A stretch of 64,000 nt of DNA from Marinisporobacter balticus (GCF_004345705.1 NZ_SLWV01000013.1:23616-87615), one strand, 5' to 3'. Shown: positions 8,776 through 18,403, counted from the first letter of the stretch. Program-made: numbers and translations. The notes: generated by a model from the letters alone, not told the origin.

Positions 8776-10122
8776 ATGAATATATTAAAGAAAAACAAAA
8801 CCCTAATCTTATCTATATTGACTATTGCTTTACCTGCTATTGTAGAAATGGGATTAAATACCTTAGTTAATATTGCGGATACCTTGATGATTGGAAGGAT
8901 TATCGGAAAGAACGGCCTCGCCGCAGCTGGTTTTTGCAACGAACTGGTCTTTTCACTTATTTTTATCTTTTCATCCTTTAATACAGGAGCTACCGCAATG
9001 GTTGCGCGACGTTTTGGAGAAAAAAATTATACTGAACTCAATAAAATAACAGGGCAAAATCTATCCTTAAATCTATTTGTTGGATCGATCATTTTCATCC
9101 TTTCCCTGATTTTCAAAAAAGAATTGATTATGGTTTATGACATATCCTCTGCTGTTTTAAATATGTCATTAGCTTATTTTCAACCGATTGCTTACAGTAT
9201 CTTATTTATGTTTGTCTCTTTCTCTGTTGCTGCTAGTTTAAGAGGTATTGGTGATACAAAAACACCCATGCTCATTACACTCATCACCAATATTTTAAAT
9301 ATTATTGGGAATTATTTTTTGATGACAGGTTTTTGGATCTTTCCGAATATGGGTATTGAAGGAGCCGCTGTCTCTACTGCTTTTTCTAGGTGCATAGGTA
9401 TGCTTCTATACCTATATGTTCTTTTAAAAGGAAAAGACCAATGTAAACTTATATATGAAAACTTAAAAGTCACAAAAGAAGTACTAAAACCTCTTTGGAA
9501 AATAAGTTATCCAGGCGCCATTGAACAGCTTTCAATGAATGTATCTTTTATCGCTTCTAGCATAATTATTTCCAAGCTAGACACAGCTTCAGAAGCTGCC
9601 TTTCGTATCCTACTAAGTATCGAAAGACTATCTTTTATGCCTGCTGTTGGTATGTCTATCGCTGCAGCAACACTCGTAGGAAAAACCCTTGGCGAAAAAG
9701 ATATAAAGAAGTCATTGGATACAGGATATACAGTTTCTTTTTTAGGTGTTATTTGGGGGATATTTATAGGCATGTTCTTTATATGTTTCCCTAGACATTT
9801 ATTAAGCATTTTTACAAAGGAATTAGCCATTATTAATCTTTCTGTTTTTGCCATGTTTGTTGCAGGTTTTAATCAACCCTTTCTTAATTTTATGATTGTA
9901 CTATCCGGCGCATTAAGAGGTGCAGGTGATACGAAAGCGGTCATGATTATTACTGGATTAAGGGCATGGACTATGTTTGTTCCGCTATGTTACATCTTTA
10001 CGATCACATTAAAATTTGGTGTTGCAGGTATGTGGTTAGCAGAAATTACATCGTTTTTCGTATTTTCATCTATTCTATTTAATCGATTTCGAAAACAAAA
10101 ATGGGTAGAAATTGATTTATAA
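8776..10122 (+). CDS. MATE-family efflux transporter
   Basis: 448 residues with twelve predicted membrane helices arranged as two similar halves. ALPAIVEMGLNTLVNIADTLMIGRIIG near the N-terminus and the paired RGIGDTKTPM / RGAGDTKAVM motifs at the end of each half are typical of the NorM/DinF multidrug and toxin extrusion family. It would export cationic drugs or metabolites by Na+ or H+ antiport; the substrate cannot be told. It starts at an ATG behind GGAGAA and ends in a hairpin shared with the convergent methyltransferase gene. Confidence 0.9.
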   Translation: MNILKKNKTLILSILTIALPAIVEMGLNTLVNIADTLMIGRIIGKNGLAAAGFCNELVFSLIFIFSSFNTGATAMVARRFGEKNYTELNKITGQNLSLNLFVGSIIFILSLIFKKELIMVYDISSAVLNMSLAYFQPIAYSILFMFVSFSVAASLRGIGDTKTPMLITLITNILNIIGNYFLMTGFWIFPNMGIEGAAVSTAFSRCIGMLLYLYVLLKGKDQCKLIYENLKVTKEVLKPLWKISYPGAIEQLSMNVSFIASSIIISKLDTASEAAFRILLSIERLSFMPAVGMSIAAATLVGKTLGEKDIKKSLDTGYTVSFLGVIWGIFIGMFFICFPRHLLSIFTKELAIINLSVFAMFVAGFNQPFLNFMIVLSGALRGAGDTKAVMIITGLRAWTMFVPLCYIFTITLKFGVAGMWLAEITSFFVFSSILFNRFRKQKWVEIDL

Positions 10123-10129
10123 TCTAAAA

Positions 10130-10166
10130 AAAACAGGTATCGATTTATATCCATACCTGTTTTTTT
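10130..10166. terminator. Bidirectional terminator between convergent genes
   Basis: AAAACAGGTAT and ATACCTGTTTT form a hairpin with a run of A before and T after. It can stop transcription from the MATE gene on the plus strand and from the methyltransferase gene on the minus strand. Confidence 0.85.
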
Positions 10167-10170
10167 AAGT

Positions 10171-11337
10171 TTAAATATCCTTTTTCCTATACTCTCCTAG
10201 CATTTCCTTTGGTGGCTTAGGTCCAAAAAATTGATAGTAATCTACTTTAATCCTTCCATTGTATAGCTTCCTTTTTTTGCTTGCACGTTTTCCATATAAT
10301 TTTTCAAAATCTTCATCCGATGTGATAATGTATGTAGACCAAGTATCCAGTTTTTTAAATACTTTTCCCATTCTCGCATAAAGCTGTTGCACTTCTTTTT
10401 TTTCACCTAATCTTTCTCCATAAGGAGGATTGCATATGATATATCCATATTTTTCGTTAGATCTTATCGTAGCCATATCCCCTACAGCAAAGGTTATACA
10501 ATCCTCAACCCCTGCGTTGCAAGCATTTTCTTTTGCGATCTCAACAGCTTTTTCATCCATATCCGATGCAAATATTTTTATGTCTTCATCTTGTCTGATA
10601 GCCTTTAGTGCTTCTACTCTTGCATCTTTCCATGCTTTTTCAGGTATTCTTTCCCAACCCTGCGAAACAAATTTTCTTTCTAATCCTGGGGCAATGTTTT
10701 TTCCAAGCATAGCTGCTTCTATAGCAATGGTTCCAGATCCACACATCGGATCAATCAATACCCGATCTTCTCTCCAACGGCTAATCATTACCATTGCTGC
10801 TGCTAATGTTTCTTTTAAGGGTGCTTCATTGGCTTTTTCTCTATAACCCCTTTTATGTAATCCTTGTCCACTTGTATCAATCGTAAGTGTCGCAACATCC
10901 TTTAATAAAGCTACCTCGATAGGGAATTCCTCGCCATCTTCCTCAAACCACTCTGTATCATAATGTTCTTTTAATCTCTCTACAATCGCTTTTTTTACGA
11001 TGGCTTGACAATCGGAAACACTAAATAATTGTGATTTTATAGATTTTCCATTAACAGGGAATTTGCCATTCTCAGGAATCCATTCTTCCCATGGTAAAGC
11101 TTTTGTTCTCTCAAATAATTGCTCAAAAGATGTGGCTTTAAATTCTCCCATTTTGAGTAGTACCCGGTCTGCTGTTCTTAGCCACAGATTTGCTCTCGGT
11201 ATTGCATATGTATCACAGGTGAAAGTAACCTTTCCATTTTCAACTGTCATTTGTTCATATCCAAGGTTTCTTACTTCAATTTTCACCATTTCCTCTAACC
11301 CAAAAGTGGATGTTGCAATTAATTCAATTTTTCCCAT
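10171..11337 (-). CDS. THUMP-domain class I rRNA methyltransferase (RlmL/YpsC type)
   Basis: 388 residues. The N-terminal THUMP region (about 1-160) binds RNA. The C-terminal Rossmann-fold methyltransferase has the SAM motif DPMCGSGTIAIEAAM (around 197-211) and the catalytic ICNPPYGERLG (around 300-310), which marks N-methylation of a base amino group. The architecture is that of firmicute YpsC, related to RlmL, which methylates 23S rRNA guanine; the exact target is by homology only. The ATG follows AGGAGAG. It faces the MATE gene. Confidence 0.88.
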   Translation of the reverse strand: MGKIELIATSTFGLEEMVKIEVRNLGYEQMTVENGKVTFTCDTYAIPRANLWLRTADRVLLKMGEFKATSFEQLFERTKALPWEEWIPENGKFPVNGKSIKSQLFSVSDCQAIVKKAIVERLKEHYDTEWFEEDGEEFPIEVALLKDVATLTIDTSGQGLHKRGYREKANEAPLKETLAAAMVMISRWREDRVLIDPMCGSGTIAIEAAMLGKNIAPGLERKFVSQGWERIPEKAWKDARVEALKAIRQDEDIKIFASDMDEKAVEIAKENACNAGVEDCITFAVGDMATIRSNEKYGYIICNPPYGERLGEKKEVQQLYARMGKVFKKLDTWSTYIITSDEDFEKLYGKRASKKRKLYNGRIKVDYYQFFGPKPPKEMLGEYRKKDI

Positions 11338-11628
11338 ATCATCTCTCCTAAACTGATCTTTCTATTTTCAATTGGTTATATTATAGCATAAACTCAACTT
11401 TTTATTCTTATGCATTCTAAAAATTCTATCCTTTCACTGATCTCTTCTGCTAATTTCCTTACTTCTTCTGCAAATAAGTTTGTTGATAGAACAAAAGCAA
11501 ATCGCTATAATAGAAGATAAGTCCTATAGAATCGTATGGCTATTGTAGACAAAAAATTGACGCTAGCCTCTTATAATTTAACATAGCATAAGATGCGCTA
11601 TTGGCTTGAATAAGATAGGAGAATTTTT

Positions 11629-12108
11629 ATGGAAAGAATAAATAAAATCCTTATCCATCTAAAATATATTGATTATTTGAATAGAAATTTTGAATCTGAA
11701 AAGACGCGTGTGTTTTGTCATCATGATCTGCGTCATGCCATCGATGTAAGCAGAGTCGCTTATATCTTAGCTTTAGAAGAAAATTTGAACATAAAAAAAG
11801 ATTTGATCTACGCGGCTGGTCTTCTTCATGATATTGGTCGATGGCAGGAATACCTCACAGGTATGGATCATGCCCTTATCAGTGCTCAGTTTGCACCAGA
11901 AATATTAAAAAGCTGTGGATTTACGCCTAGTGAAGAAAATATTATATGTTGCGCCATTAGAAATCATCGTAAAGAGCGCGCACAAAATATGTCTTTAGAT
12001 AGGATATTATACAGAAGCGATAAACTTTCTCGTCCCTGCAATGAATGTCTTGCAATCCATCAGTGTAAACGATTTAGTCCTAGAGAAAAACCTAAGCTTC
12101 ATTATTAA
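11629..12108 (+). CDS. HD-domain hydrolase upstream of the folate operon
   Basis: 159 residues. The HD metal site is visible as HDLRHAIDVSR, then LLHDIGRWQEY, and a later His in CAIRNHRKER. After it comes a cysteine-bearing tail, CNECLAIHQCKRFS, which could bind a metal. HD proteins hydrolyse phosphate esters of nucleotides. The gene ends about 110 bases before pabA on the same strand and starts behind TAGGAG. Its position suggests a role in pterin or folate synthesis, perhaps removal of phosphate from a dihydroneopterin intermediate. That is inference; an unrelated nucleotide phosphohydrolase is equally possible from the sequence alone. Confidence 0.75.
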   Translation: MERINKILIHLKYIDYLNRNFESEKTRVFCHHDLRHAIDVSRVAYILALEENLNIKKDLIYAAGLLHDIGRWQEYLTGMDHALISAQFAPEILKSCGFTPSEENIICCAIRNHRKERAQNMSLDRILYRSDKLSRPCNECLAIHQCKRFSPREKPKLHY

Positions 12109-12217
12109 ATGTATCTTTGCTACATAAAGTAGCTCCTATATACTATCAAACCTAACCATTTCTTATTTTGCCAATACCGTCCACAACTAATGGACTCGTA
12201 GGAAAGGAGTGTTTCCG

Positions 12218-12817
12218 TTGATTTTAATGATTGATAATTATGATTCATTCACGTATAATTTAGTACAATATCTAGAATGTTTAAAGGAAGACGTACTTGT
12301 TTATAGAAATGACTGTATCCATCTAGAAAAAATAGAAAATTTAAACCCCGATATGATTGTTCTATCTCCTGGACCTTGTACACCAAACGAAGCGGGCATT
12401 TGTAAAGATGTGGTTGGTCATTTCAAAGGAAAAATACCGATCCTTGGCATATGTCTCGGGCACCAGACTATTGGTCAAGTATTTGGAGGGCATATTATAA
12501 AAGCAAAAGAACCTGTACATGGAAAGGTGCATCCTATTCACCATTCAAACAAAGGCGTATTCGAAAATCTTCCAAACCCTTTGAAAGTGACTAGATATCA
12601 TTCTCTTGTCATAGAAAGAAAAACGCTCCCAGATTGTTTAGAAATCACCGCCGAAACCTTTGACGGAGAAATTATGGGAATTAATCATAAAGATTATCTA
12701 TTAGAAGGGGTTCAATTTCATCCTGAGGCTATATTAACAGAGATGGGTATGGAAATTTTAGAAAACTTTTTGATCAAAGCAAAAAAATGGACAAGTAGGT
12801 GTAAACATGTTGATTAA
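12218..12817 (+). CDS. pabA: Aminodeoxychorismate synthase component II (glutamine amidotransferase)
   Basis: 199 residues from the TTG at 12218. That codon gives MILMIDNYDSFTYN and lies 8 bases after AAAGGAG, whereas the GTG at 12209 overlaps the ribosome site. A class I amidotransferase: the nucleophile Cys is in LGICLGHQ, and the His-Glu pair in GVQFHPEAILTE. It releases ammonia from glutamine for PabB. TrpG is almost identical in sequence, and some bacteria share one subunit. Overlap with pabB by 11 bases and the fol genes behind point to folate. Confidence 0.9.
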   Translation: MILMIDNYDSFTYNLVQYLECLKEDVLVYRNDCIHLEKIENLNPDMIVLSPGPCTPNEAGICKDVVGHFKGKIPILGICLGHQTIGQVFGGHIIKAKEPVHGKVHPIHHSNKGVFENLPNPLKVTRYHSLVIERKTLPDCLEITAETFDGEIMGINHKDYLLEGVQFHPEAILTEMGMEILENFLIKAKKWTSRCKHVD

Positions 12818-14177
12818 AGCAATAAATACTTCCCTAAATAGCTTCCAAATCTATTCACTTTTTAAAGATGAACCTTATAGCTTCTTCTTAGATAGTGGTA
12901 TGGATCACGAAAAATTAGGAAAATATTCTTTCATCGGATTTGATCCTTTTTTGATATTCAAAAGCAAAAACAATCGGATAGATATTTGTGAAAATGGGAT
13001 AACTTCTACTTTTTATGGTGATCCATTTAAAAAGCTAAGAGAAATATTTTCAACCTATGCAATGGATTACAAAACCGATCTTCCCTTTATCGGCGGTGCT
13101 GTTGGCTATTTGGGCTATGATTTATGCCACCATATAGAGAAATTACCTCGAACTGCAATAGATGATATAAATATTCCCGACTGTTATTTTGGACTCTATG
13201 ATGGTGTTATTATTATTGATCACGTAAAAAACACTGTATCCATTGCTGCTTTAGGCATAAAAGATAGAGAAAAAACTATCATTGCAAACATCGAAAATAT
13301 TATAAAAGAAACCGAAAAAACAGGAGTTACCCTATCTATACAGAAAAAAAATAATCCCGTTACACTTAAATCTAATTTTGAAAAAGAAGATTATATGAAA
13401 GCAATCAACAAAATCAAGGACTATATCAAAGCTGGAGACATCTATCAAGCAAATATGACCCAAAGATTTGAATGTACCCTTGAAGAATCCCCTTTTGAAC
13501 TTTACGCAAAGCTTAGAGAAATAAACCCTGCACCCTTTGCAAGCTTTATAGATTTTGGAGAAGGCCAAATCGTAAGCAGTTCTCCAGAAAGATTTATTCA
13601 AATAAAAGAAAATATCATTGAAACAAGGCCCATTAAAGGAACACGTCCTAGAGGCAATACACATGAAGAAGATATGAAAAACAGAGAAGAACTATTATCA
13701 AGCGAAAAAGATAAAGCAGAACTTTTGATGATTGTAGACTTAGAAAGAAATGATCTTGGAAAAATTTCAAAAACAGGTAGCGTAAAGGTAACGGAATTAT
13801 TCCACTTAGAAGCCTATCCGACGGTATACCATTTAGTCGCTACTGTTATAGGCAAAATGAAAGATGATCTCCATATAATAGATTGTATTAAATCCGCTTT
13901 CCCAGGAGGATCTATTACGGGTGCTCCCAAAATAAGAGCCATGGAAATTATTGATGCATTAGAACCTACCCAAAGAAATGTTTATACAGGTTCTATCGGC
14001 TATATAGGCTTTAATGGTAGCGTTGATTTAAACATTGTCATCAGAACCATCCTTTGTAAAGACAAAAAAGCATACTTCCAAGTGGGAGGTGGCATCGTTT
14101 GGGATTCAGATGCAAACCTTGAATACGAAGAAACATTGCATAAGGCAAAAGCACTTATCAAAGCTTTAGAAAGTTAG
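12807..14177 (+). CDS. pabB: Aminodeoxychorismate synthase component I
   Basis: 456 residues of the chorismate-binding (anthranilate synthase I/PabB/MenF) fold. The C-terminal half carries ETRPIKGTRPRG, then ERNDLGKISKTGSVKV, then FPGGSITGAPKIRAMEIID, the chorismate and Mg2+ site. It converts chorismate with ammonia from PabA to 4-amino-4-deoxychorismate. PabB rather than TrpE is chosen because pabC and five fol genes follow. It overlaps pabA by 11 bases, consistent with coupled translation of the two subunits. Confidence 0.92.
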   Translation: MLIKAINTSLNSFQIYSLFKDEPYSFFLDSGMDHEKLGKYSFIGFDPFLIFKSKNNRIDICENGITSTFYGDPFKKLREIFSTYAMDYKTDLPFIGGAVGYLGYDLCHHIEKLPRTAIDDINIPDCYFGLYDGVIIIDHVKNTVSIAALGIKDREKTIIANIENIIKETEKTGVTLSIQKKNNPVTLKSNFEKEDYMKAINKIKDYIKAGDIYQANMTQRFECTLEESPFELYAKLREINPAPFASFIDFGEGQIVSSSPERFIQIKENIIETRPIKGTRPRGNTHEEDMKNREELLSSEKDKAELLMIVDLERNDLGKISKTGSVKVTELFHLEAYPTVYHLVATVIGKMKDDLHIIDCIKSAFPGGSITGAPKIRAMEIIDALEPTQRNVYTGSIGYIGFNGSVDLNIVIRTILCKDKKAYFQVGGGIVWDSDANLEYEETLHKAKALIKALES

Positions 14178-14199
14178 CTTTTAAAATTGGAGTGATGCT

Positions 14200-15015
14200 A
14201 TGTATATCTCGTTCAATGGCAATCTAATAAAAGGATCAGATGCCTTTGCTTCTCCAAATAATGAAGGTTTTCAATACGGCTATGGGCTATTTGAAACCCT
14301 AAAAATCGTAGATGGAAAAATATTCTTTATTGAAGAACATCTCGCACGATTAAAAAAAGGTTGCAAGGAATTAAACATTGGTCTAGCCTATGATTTAAAG
14401 CTTATACAAAAGTATGCCTATGCACTCATTCATCAGAATAATATTGTTTTTGGTGCCCTAAAAATACTTTATGCAAAAGATAATGATGGATACGATTTAT
14501 TGATAACGACTAGAAAAAATGCTTATAATGAAGAAAAATATACAAAAGGATTTAAATTATGCTTTGCAACCACAAAAAAAAACCCCTATGCAAAGCTGAC
14601 GTATATTAAATCTAACAATTATCTAGAAAATATATTAACAAAAGCATACGCCCTAAAAAATGGCTATGATGAAGCCATCTTTTTAAATGTACATGAAAAA
14701 ATTAGCGAAGGTACCTATACAAACATATTTTTTGTAAAAGATAAAATCATCCATACCCCTTCTATTTCATGTGGTATTTTAGAAGGAATTATGAGAAAAA
14801 AGATCATTGATTTGATTCATGCGTGTAATTTAACATTGAAAATTGGGGAATTTAATAAAGAAGATCTATTGGGGGCAGACGAAATTTTTCTAACAAATTC
14901 TTTAATGGAGATTATGCCTGTTTACCAATTAGCGCATACAGTATTTCCTTTAAATAAAAATCATATGACGAAACGATTACAACAAGATTTTTATCATTTA
15001 TACTATGAAAAATAA
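14200..15015 (+). CDS. pabC: Aminodeoxychorismate lyase
   Basis: 271 residues, a class IV PLP enzyme. Features are FQYGYGLFETLKIVDGKIFFIEEHL at the N-terminus, the catalytic lysine in YIKSNNYLENIL (around residue 146), EGTYTNIFFV and the late LTNSLMEIMPV. It eliminates pyruvate from aminodeoxychorismate to give 4-aminobenzoate. Branched-chain and D-amino acid transaminases are relatives, but the place after pabB decides the call. A ribosome site TGGAGTG precedes the ATG. Confidence 0.9.
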   Translation: MYISFNGNLIKGSDAFASPNNEGFQYGYGLFETLKIVDGKIFFIEEHLARLKKGCKELNIGLAYDLKLIQKYAYALIHQNNIVFGALKILYAKDNDGYDLLITTRKNAYNEEKYTKGFKLCFATTKKNPYAKLTYIKSNNYLENILTKAYALKNGYDEAIFLNVHEKISEGTYTNIFFVKDKIIHTPSISCGILEGIMRKKIIDLIHACNLTLKIGEFNKEDLLGADEIFLTNSLMEIMPVYQLAHTVFPLNKNHMTKRLQQDFYHLYYEK

Positions 15016-15158
15016 TGACCTGCTTTAAATCACGCTGTCATAAATGTACTTTTCTCATAATCTATTTGAGAACACAAGGTATTTCTATCCATAAAATACA
15101 CACTACAAGAATAAATACAAGTAAAACCTATAAAAACAAAAAGAAAAGAGGAATCAAA

Positions 15159-15719
15159 ATGGACAAACCAAGAATAGAAAAGGCTGTAAGAGAAATATTA
15201 GAAGCAATTGGTGAAGACCCAGATCGAGAAGGTTTGAAGAACACGCCAAAAAGAATTGCCAAAATGTATGAAGAAATTTTTTCAGGACTTCATGAAGACC
15301 CGAAAAAACACTTAGAAATATTTTTTGAAGAAGAAAAGCACGAAGAACTCGTTTTAGTAAAAGATATTCCTTTTTATTCCATGTGCGAACACCATCTCGT
15401 TCCCTTTTTTGGAAAAGCACATGTTGGATATCTCCCTAGAAATGGGAAACTTACAGGATTAAGCAAACTTGCAAGAGTTGTAGAAACCGTTGCAAGAAGA
15501 CCACAACTTCAAGAAAGATTGACTGCATGCGTTGCAGAAGCATTAGTAGAACAATTAGCTCCTTATGGTGTGATCGTAGTCGTTGAAGCAGAACATATGT
15601 GTATGACTATGAGAGGCGTAAAAAAATCTGGTTCTAAAACGATTACTTCTGCTGTAAGAGGATTATTCCAAAAAGACGCAAAAGCAAGAGCAGAAGCTAT
15701 GGCACTCATTAAATTTTAG
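15159..15719 (+). CDS. folE: GTP cyclohydrolase I
   Basis: 186 residues from the ATG at 15159 behind AGAGGA. The open frame extends upstream to 15015, but those codons have a cysteine-rich, unlike composition and no family counterpart. Zinc ligands are seen in SMCEHHLVPF (Cys and His) and in EAEHMCMTMRG (Cys). RRPQLQERLT and KSGSKTITSAVRG complete the signature. It opens the ring of GTP to form 7,8-dihydroneopterin triphosphate, the first step of the pterin branch. A gap of about 140 bases after pabC may hold a minor promoter. Confidence 0.95.
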   Translation: MDKPRIEKAVREILEAIGEDPDREGLKNTPKRIAKMYEEIFSGLHEDPKKHLEIFFEEEKHEELVLVKDIPFYSMCEHHLVPFFGKAHVGYLPRNGKLTGLSKLARVVETVARRPQLQERLTACVAEALVEQLAPYGVIVVVEAEHMCMTMRGVKKSGSKTITSAVRGLFQKDAKARAEAMALIKF

Positions 15720-15739
15720 CTCTTTTAGGGGGAAATAAA

Positions 15740-16603
15740 ATGAATTGTAAATACAATTTTTCACGAAAAGTAAATGTATCCTGTAAAGAGTATACATTAA
15801 ACCTCGGAAGCAAAACCTATATCATGGGTATTTTAAACGTTACACCCGATTCTTTTTCAGATGGTGGAGACTTTATAGGCTTAGAAAAAGCAATCCATCA
15901 TGCAAAGGAAATGGTCGCGCAAGGTGCAGACATTATAGACATAGGTGGAGAATCTACAAGACCAGGTCATATGGAAGTATCCCCACATGAAGAAATCGAG
16001 AGGGTTTTACCTATAGTAGAGAGACTTATAAAAGAAGTCCATGTGCCCATATCTGTAGATACCTCTAAAGCGCTAGTCGCCCAAGCAGTACTAGAATCAG
16101 GTGCCCATATGATTAACGATATTTGGGGGCTTCAAAAAGATCCAGACATGGCAAAGATTGTTGCAAAACACGATGTCCCAATCATCATTATGCACAATCA
16201 AGATGGAACTGAATATAAAAAAGATATTATGGAAGACATCATTGATTTCTTAAAAATATCTATTGATATTGCATTAGATGCAGGAATAAAAAAAGAAAAG
16301 ATCATTTTAGATCCAGGCATTGGTTTTGGAAAAACACCAACCCAAAATATTCATGTCCTATCAAGATTAGATGAACTAAACAGTCTAGGCTATCCCCTAT
16401 TGTTAGGTACATCTAGAAAATCTATGATTGGAAAGATACTTGATCTTCCTCCAAAAGAAAGAGTAGAAGGCACCATTGCTACTTCTGTTATGGGAATCAT
16501 GCATGGTATGGATATTTTAAGAGTCCATGATGTAACAGAAAATCTAAGGGCCACAAAGGTTGCCGATGCCGTATTGAGAGGAACTACGCTATGGATAAAA
16601 TAA
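15740..16603 (+). CDS. folP: Dihydropteroate synthase
   Basis: 287 residues, a TIM barrel with both DHPS signatures: MGILNVTPDSFSDGG with the pyrophosphate loop, and DIGGESTRPGH. The later DPGIGFGKT and GTSRKSMIG motifs bind the pterin. It joins 4-aminobenzoate to hydroxymethyldihydropterin pyrophosphate and is the sulfonamide target. About 25 extra residues precede the barrel. The ATG follows AGGGGGAA, and the end overlaps folB by 13 bases. Confidence 0.96.
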   Translation: MNCKYNFSRKVNVSCKEYTLNLGSKTYIMGILNVTPDSFSDGGDFIGLEKAIHHAKEMVAQGADIIDIGGESTRPGHMEVSPHEEIERVLPIVERLIKEVHVPISVDTSKALVAQAVLESGAHMINDIWGLQKDPDMAKIVAKHDVPIIIMHNQDGTEYKKDIMEDIIDFLKISIDIALDAGIKKEKIILDPGIGFGKTPTQNIHVLSRLDELNSLGYPLLLGTSRKSMIGKILDLPPKERVEGTIATSVMGIMHGMDILRVHDVTENLRATKVADAVLRGTTLWIK

Positions 16604-16956
16604 TCATGAAAAATCTAAGCTTTTATGGCTATCATGGTGCCATGCGGGAAGAAAATGTACTTGGACAAAAGTTTTTTATAGATATTGATCTCTACGTAGA
16701 TTTAGAAAAAGCAGGAAATAGTGATCATGTGAAAGACACGGTTCATTACGGAGAAGCTTATGCGCTTGTAAAAGATATTGTAGAAAATAAACGATTTGAC
16801 CTCATAGAAGCATTAGTCGAAGACATTGCAAAAGAAATTTTGAATCAATTTCAATTGGTAAAAGAAATAAATGTAACCATCAGAAAACCCGAAGCACCTG
16901 TAGCAGGTATATTTGACTATTTTGGGGTGGAGATAAGGAGAAAACAAAATGCGTAA
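16591..16956 (+). CDS. folB: Dihydroneopterin aldolase
   Basis: 121 residues, the usual size for FolB. LSFYGYHGAMREENVLGQKFFID opens the tunnel-fold, the conserved Glu lies in HYGEAY, and the C-terminal KPEAPVAGIFDYFGVEI contains the catalytic lysine. It splits glycolaldehyde from dihydroneopterin to leave 6-hydroxymethyldihydropterin. It overlaps both folP and folK, so the three are translationally coupled. Confidence 0.95.
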   Translation: MDKIIMKNLSFYGYHGAMREENVLGQKFFIDIDLYVDLEKAGNSDHVKDTVHYGEAYALVKDIVENKRFDLIEALVEDIAKEILNQFQLVKEINVTIRKPEAPVAGIFDYFGVEIRRKQNA

Positions 16957-17440
16957 GGCTTATTTGGGAATCGGTAGCAATATTGGAAATAAAAAAGAAA
17001 ATATTGAAAAAACCATTGCACTACTAAAAGACAATCCCCTTATAAGCGTGTGTGCTATTTCATCCTTCTATGAAACAGCCCCTGTAGGCTATACAGACCA
17101 AGACTGGTTTCTAAACATTGTGGTTGAAATAGATACCTCCTTAGTACCTTATGATTTACTTGATTATTGTCATCACATTGAAAATGAATTAAAACGTGAA
17201 AGAATCATCAGGTGGGGTCCAAGAACAATCGATGTGGATATCCTCCTCTATGAAGATTTTTTATCCACAGATGAGCAGTTAATTATCCCCCATCCTAGAA
17301 TGTGTGAACGCGCCTTTGTCATGATCCCCCTTTATGAGATCGCAAAGGAACTGATCATTCATAACAAAGAAATTAAAACGATTGTAGAAAATCTAAAAGA
17401 AAAAGAAGTTAGAACTTTTTCTAGCACTACAAACAAGTAG
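16949..17440 (+). CDS. folK: HPPK (hydroxymethyldihydropterin pyrophosphokinase)
   Basis: 163 residues. AYLGIGSNIGNKKENI at the start and the ATP/Mg2+ motif RWGPRTIDVDILLYED (around residues 91-106) identify the pterin pyrophosphokinase. IPHPRMCERAFVMIPL follows. It activates the pterin for FolP and is the last gene of the operon. It overlaps folB by 8 bases and converges on corA with only 9 bases between the stops; no hairpin terminator is seen there. Confidence 0.95.
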   Translation: MRKAYLGIGSNIGNKKENIEKTIALLKDNPLISVCAISSFYETAPVGYTDQDWFLNIVVEIDTSLVPYDLLDYCHHIENELKRERIIRWGPRTIDVDILLYEDFLSTDEQLIIPHPRMCERAFVMIPLYEIAKELIIHNKEIKTIVENLKEKEVRTFSSTTNK

Positions 17441-17449
17441 CTATCATAA

Positions 17450-18403
17450 TTAAGCATCAAACCACCCTTTTATCTTAAACCAAATTAATAATAATAAACT
17501 TACAAGTAGCATGACCCCTAATATTGTAAAATAGCCATAATGCCATTTGAGTTCTGGCATGTACTCAAAGTTCATGCCATATACTCCTGTGATAAATGTC
17601 AATGGCACAAAAATAGATGTGACTAAAGTAAAAGTCATCATAATGGTATTCATACGGTCAGCATTTATTGACAAATAGCTCGCATGGATATCCGAAGTCA
17701 CATCACGGTTCGATTCAATCATTTCTGAAAGCTTCAGTAAATGATCATAAATATCTGAGAAGTAGATTTTCATTTCTTTATAATTTTTGAAATGATCAGA
17801 ATTGGTTATCCGATACAACAAATCACGCATAGAATTAATCGTTTTTCTTAATTTTAATAAATTATTTCTGATTTCAAATAAATGATTTACTAATACGCGT
17901 ATTGAATGTTTTTTAACATGAATACCAAGATTATTGATTTTATCTTCAATTTTATATACAGCTGGAAAATATTTGTCAACGATATTATCTAATATGAGAT
18001 GCAGGATATATATATGATTTTTAGTGCCAATTGTATTATTCTCTATTATTTTTTGTCTCACTTTTTCTATTTCATCAATGTATGTTTTATGAAATGATAC
18101 CATATAATTTTTACCAACAAACACATCTACTTCTTCCGTTTCTAAAGTTTCTTCATTTAAAGAATGAAACACAAAAAAATTATAGCCTTCATAGTAATCA
18201 AGTTTTGGCCTTTGTAAAAAATACATACAGTCTTCTATTGCTAATGCATGAAATTTAAAATAACTTTCTAAAAGTTTTACTTCTTCTTCACTAGGCCTAT
18301 CAAAATCCACCCAATACCATTTTATTTCTTCGTTATTCATCTGATTAATATCTATATCCTGTATCAATTCTAATTTTTCGGTAATTGCCATTATATGTAC
18401 CAA
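17450..18403 (-). CDS. corA: CorA-family magnesium/cobalt transporter
   Basis: 317 residues from a TTG at 18403, chosen because GGAGGG lies 8 bases ahead of it; the ATG at 18430 has no ribosome site. A long cytoplasmic N-terminal domain is rich in charged helices. Two membrane helices near the C-terminus enclose the diagnostic GMN motif in TGVYGMNFEYMPEL, around residue 275. The protein should be a homopentameric Mg2+ channel gated by cytoplasmic Mg2+. It is convergent with the folate operon and functionally unrelated to it. Confidence 0.92.
   Translation of the reverse strand: MVHIMAITEKLELIQDIDINQMNNEEIKWYWVDFDRPSEEEVKLLESYFKFHALAIEDCMYFLQRPKLDYYEGYNFFVFHSLNEETLETEEVDVFVGKNYMVSFHKTYIDEIEKVRQKIIENNTIGTKNHIYILHLILDNIVDKYFPAVYKIEDKINNLGIHVKKHSIRVLVNHLFEIRNNLLKLRKTINSMRDLLYRITNSDHFKNYKEMKIYFSDIYDHLLKLSEMIESNRDVTSDIHASYLSINADRMNTIMMTFTLVTSIFVPLTFITGVYGMNFEYMPELKWHYGYFTILGVMLLVSLLLLIWFKIKGWFDA

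Noticed and set aside
11394..11500. Minus-strand frame containing FAEEVRKLAEEISERIEFLE
   Set aside because: It has no start codon and only a chance-level likeness to chemoreceptor helices.
12109..12217. Possible tetrahydrofolate riboswitch before pabA
   Set aside because: No match to the conserved THF aptamer segments; only a weak 4-bp hairpin is seen.
15015..15158. N-terminal extension of the folE frame
   Set aside because: The ATG at 15159 has a proper ribosome site and gives the normal GTP cyclohydrolase I length; the extension has unrelated composition.
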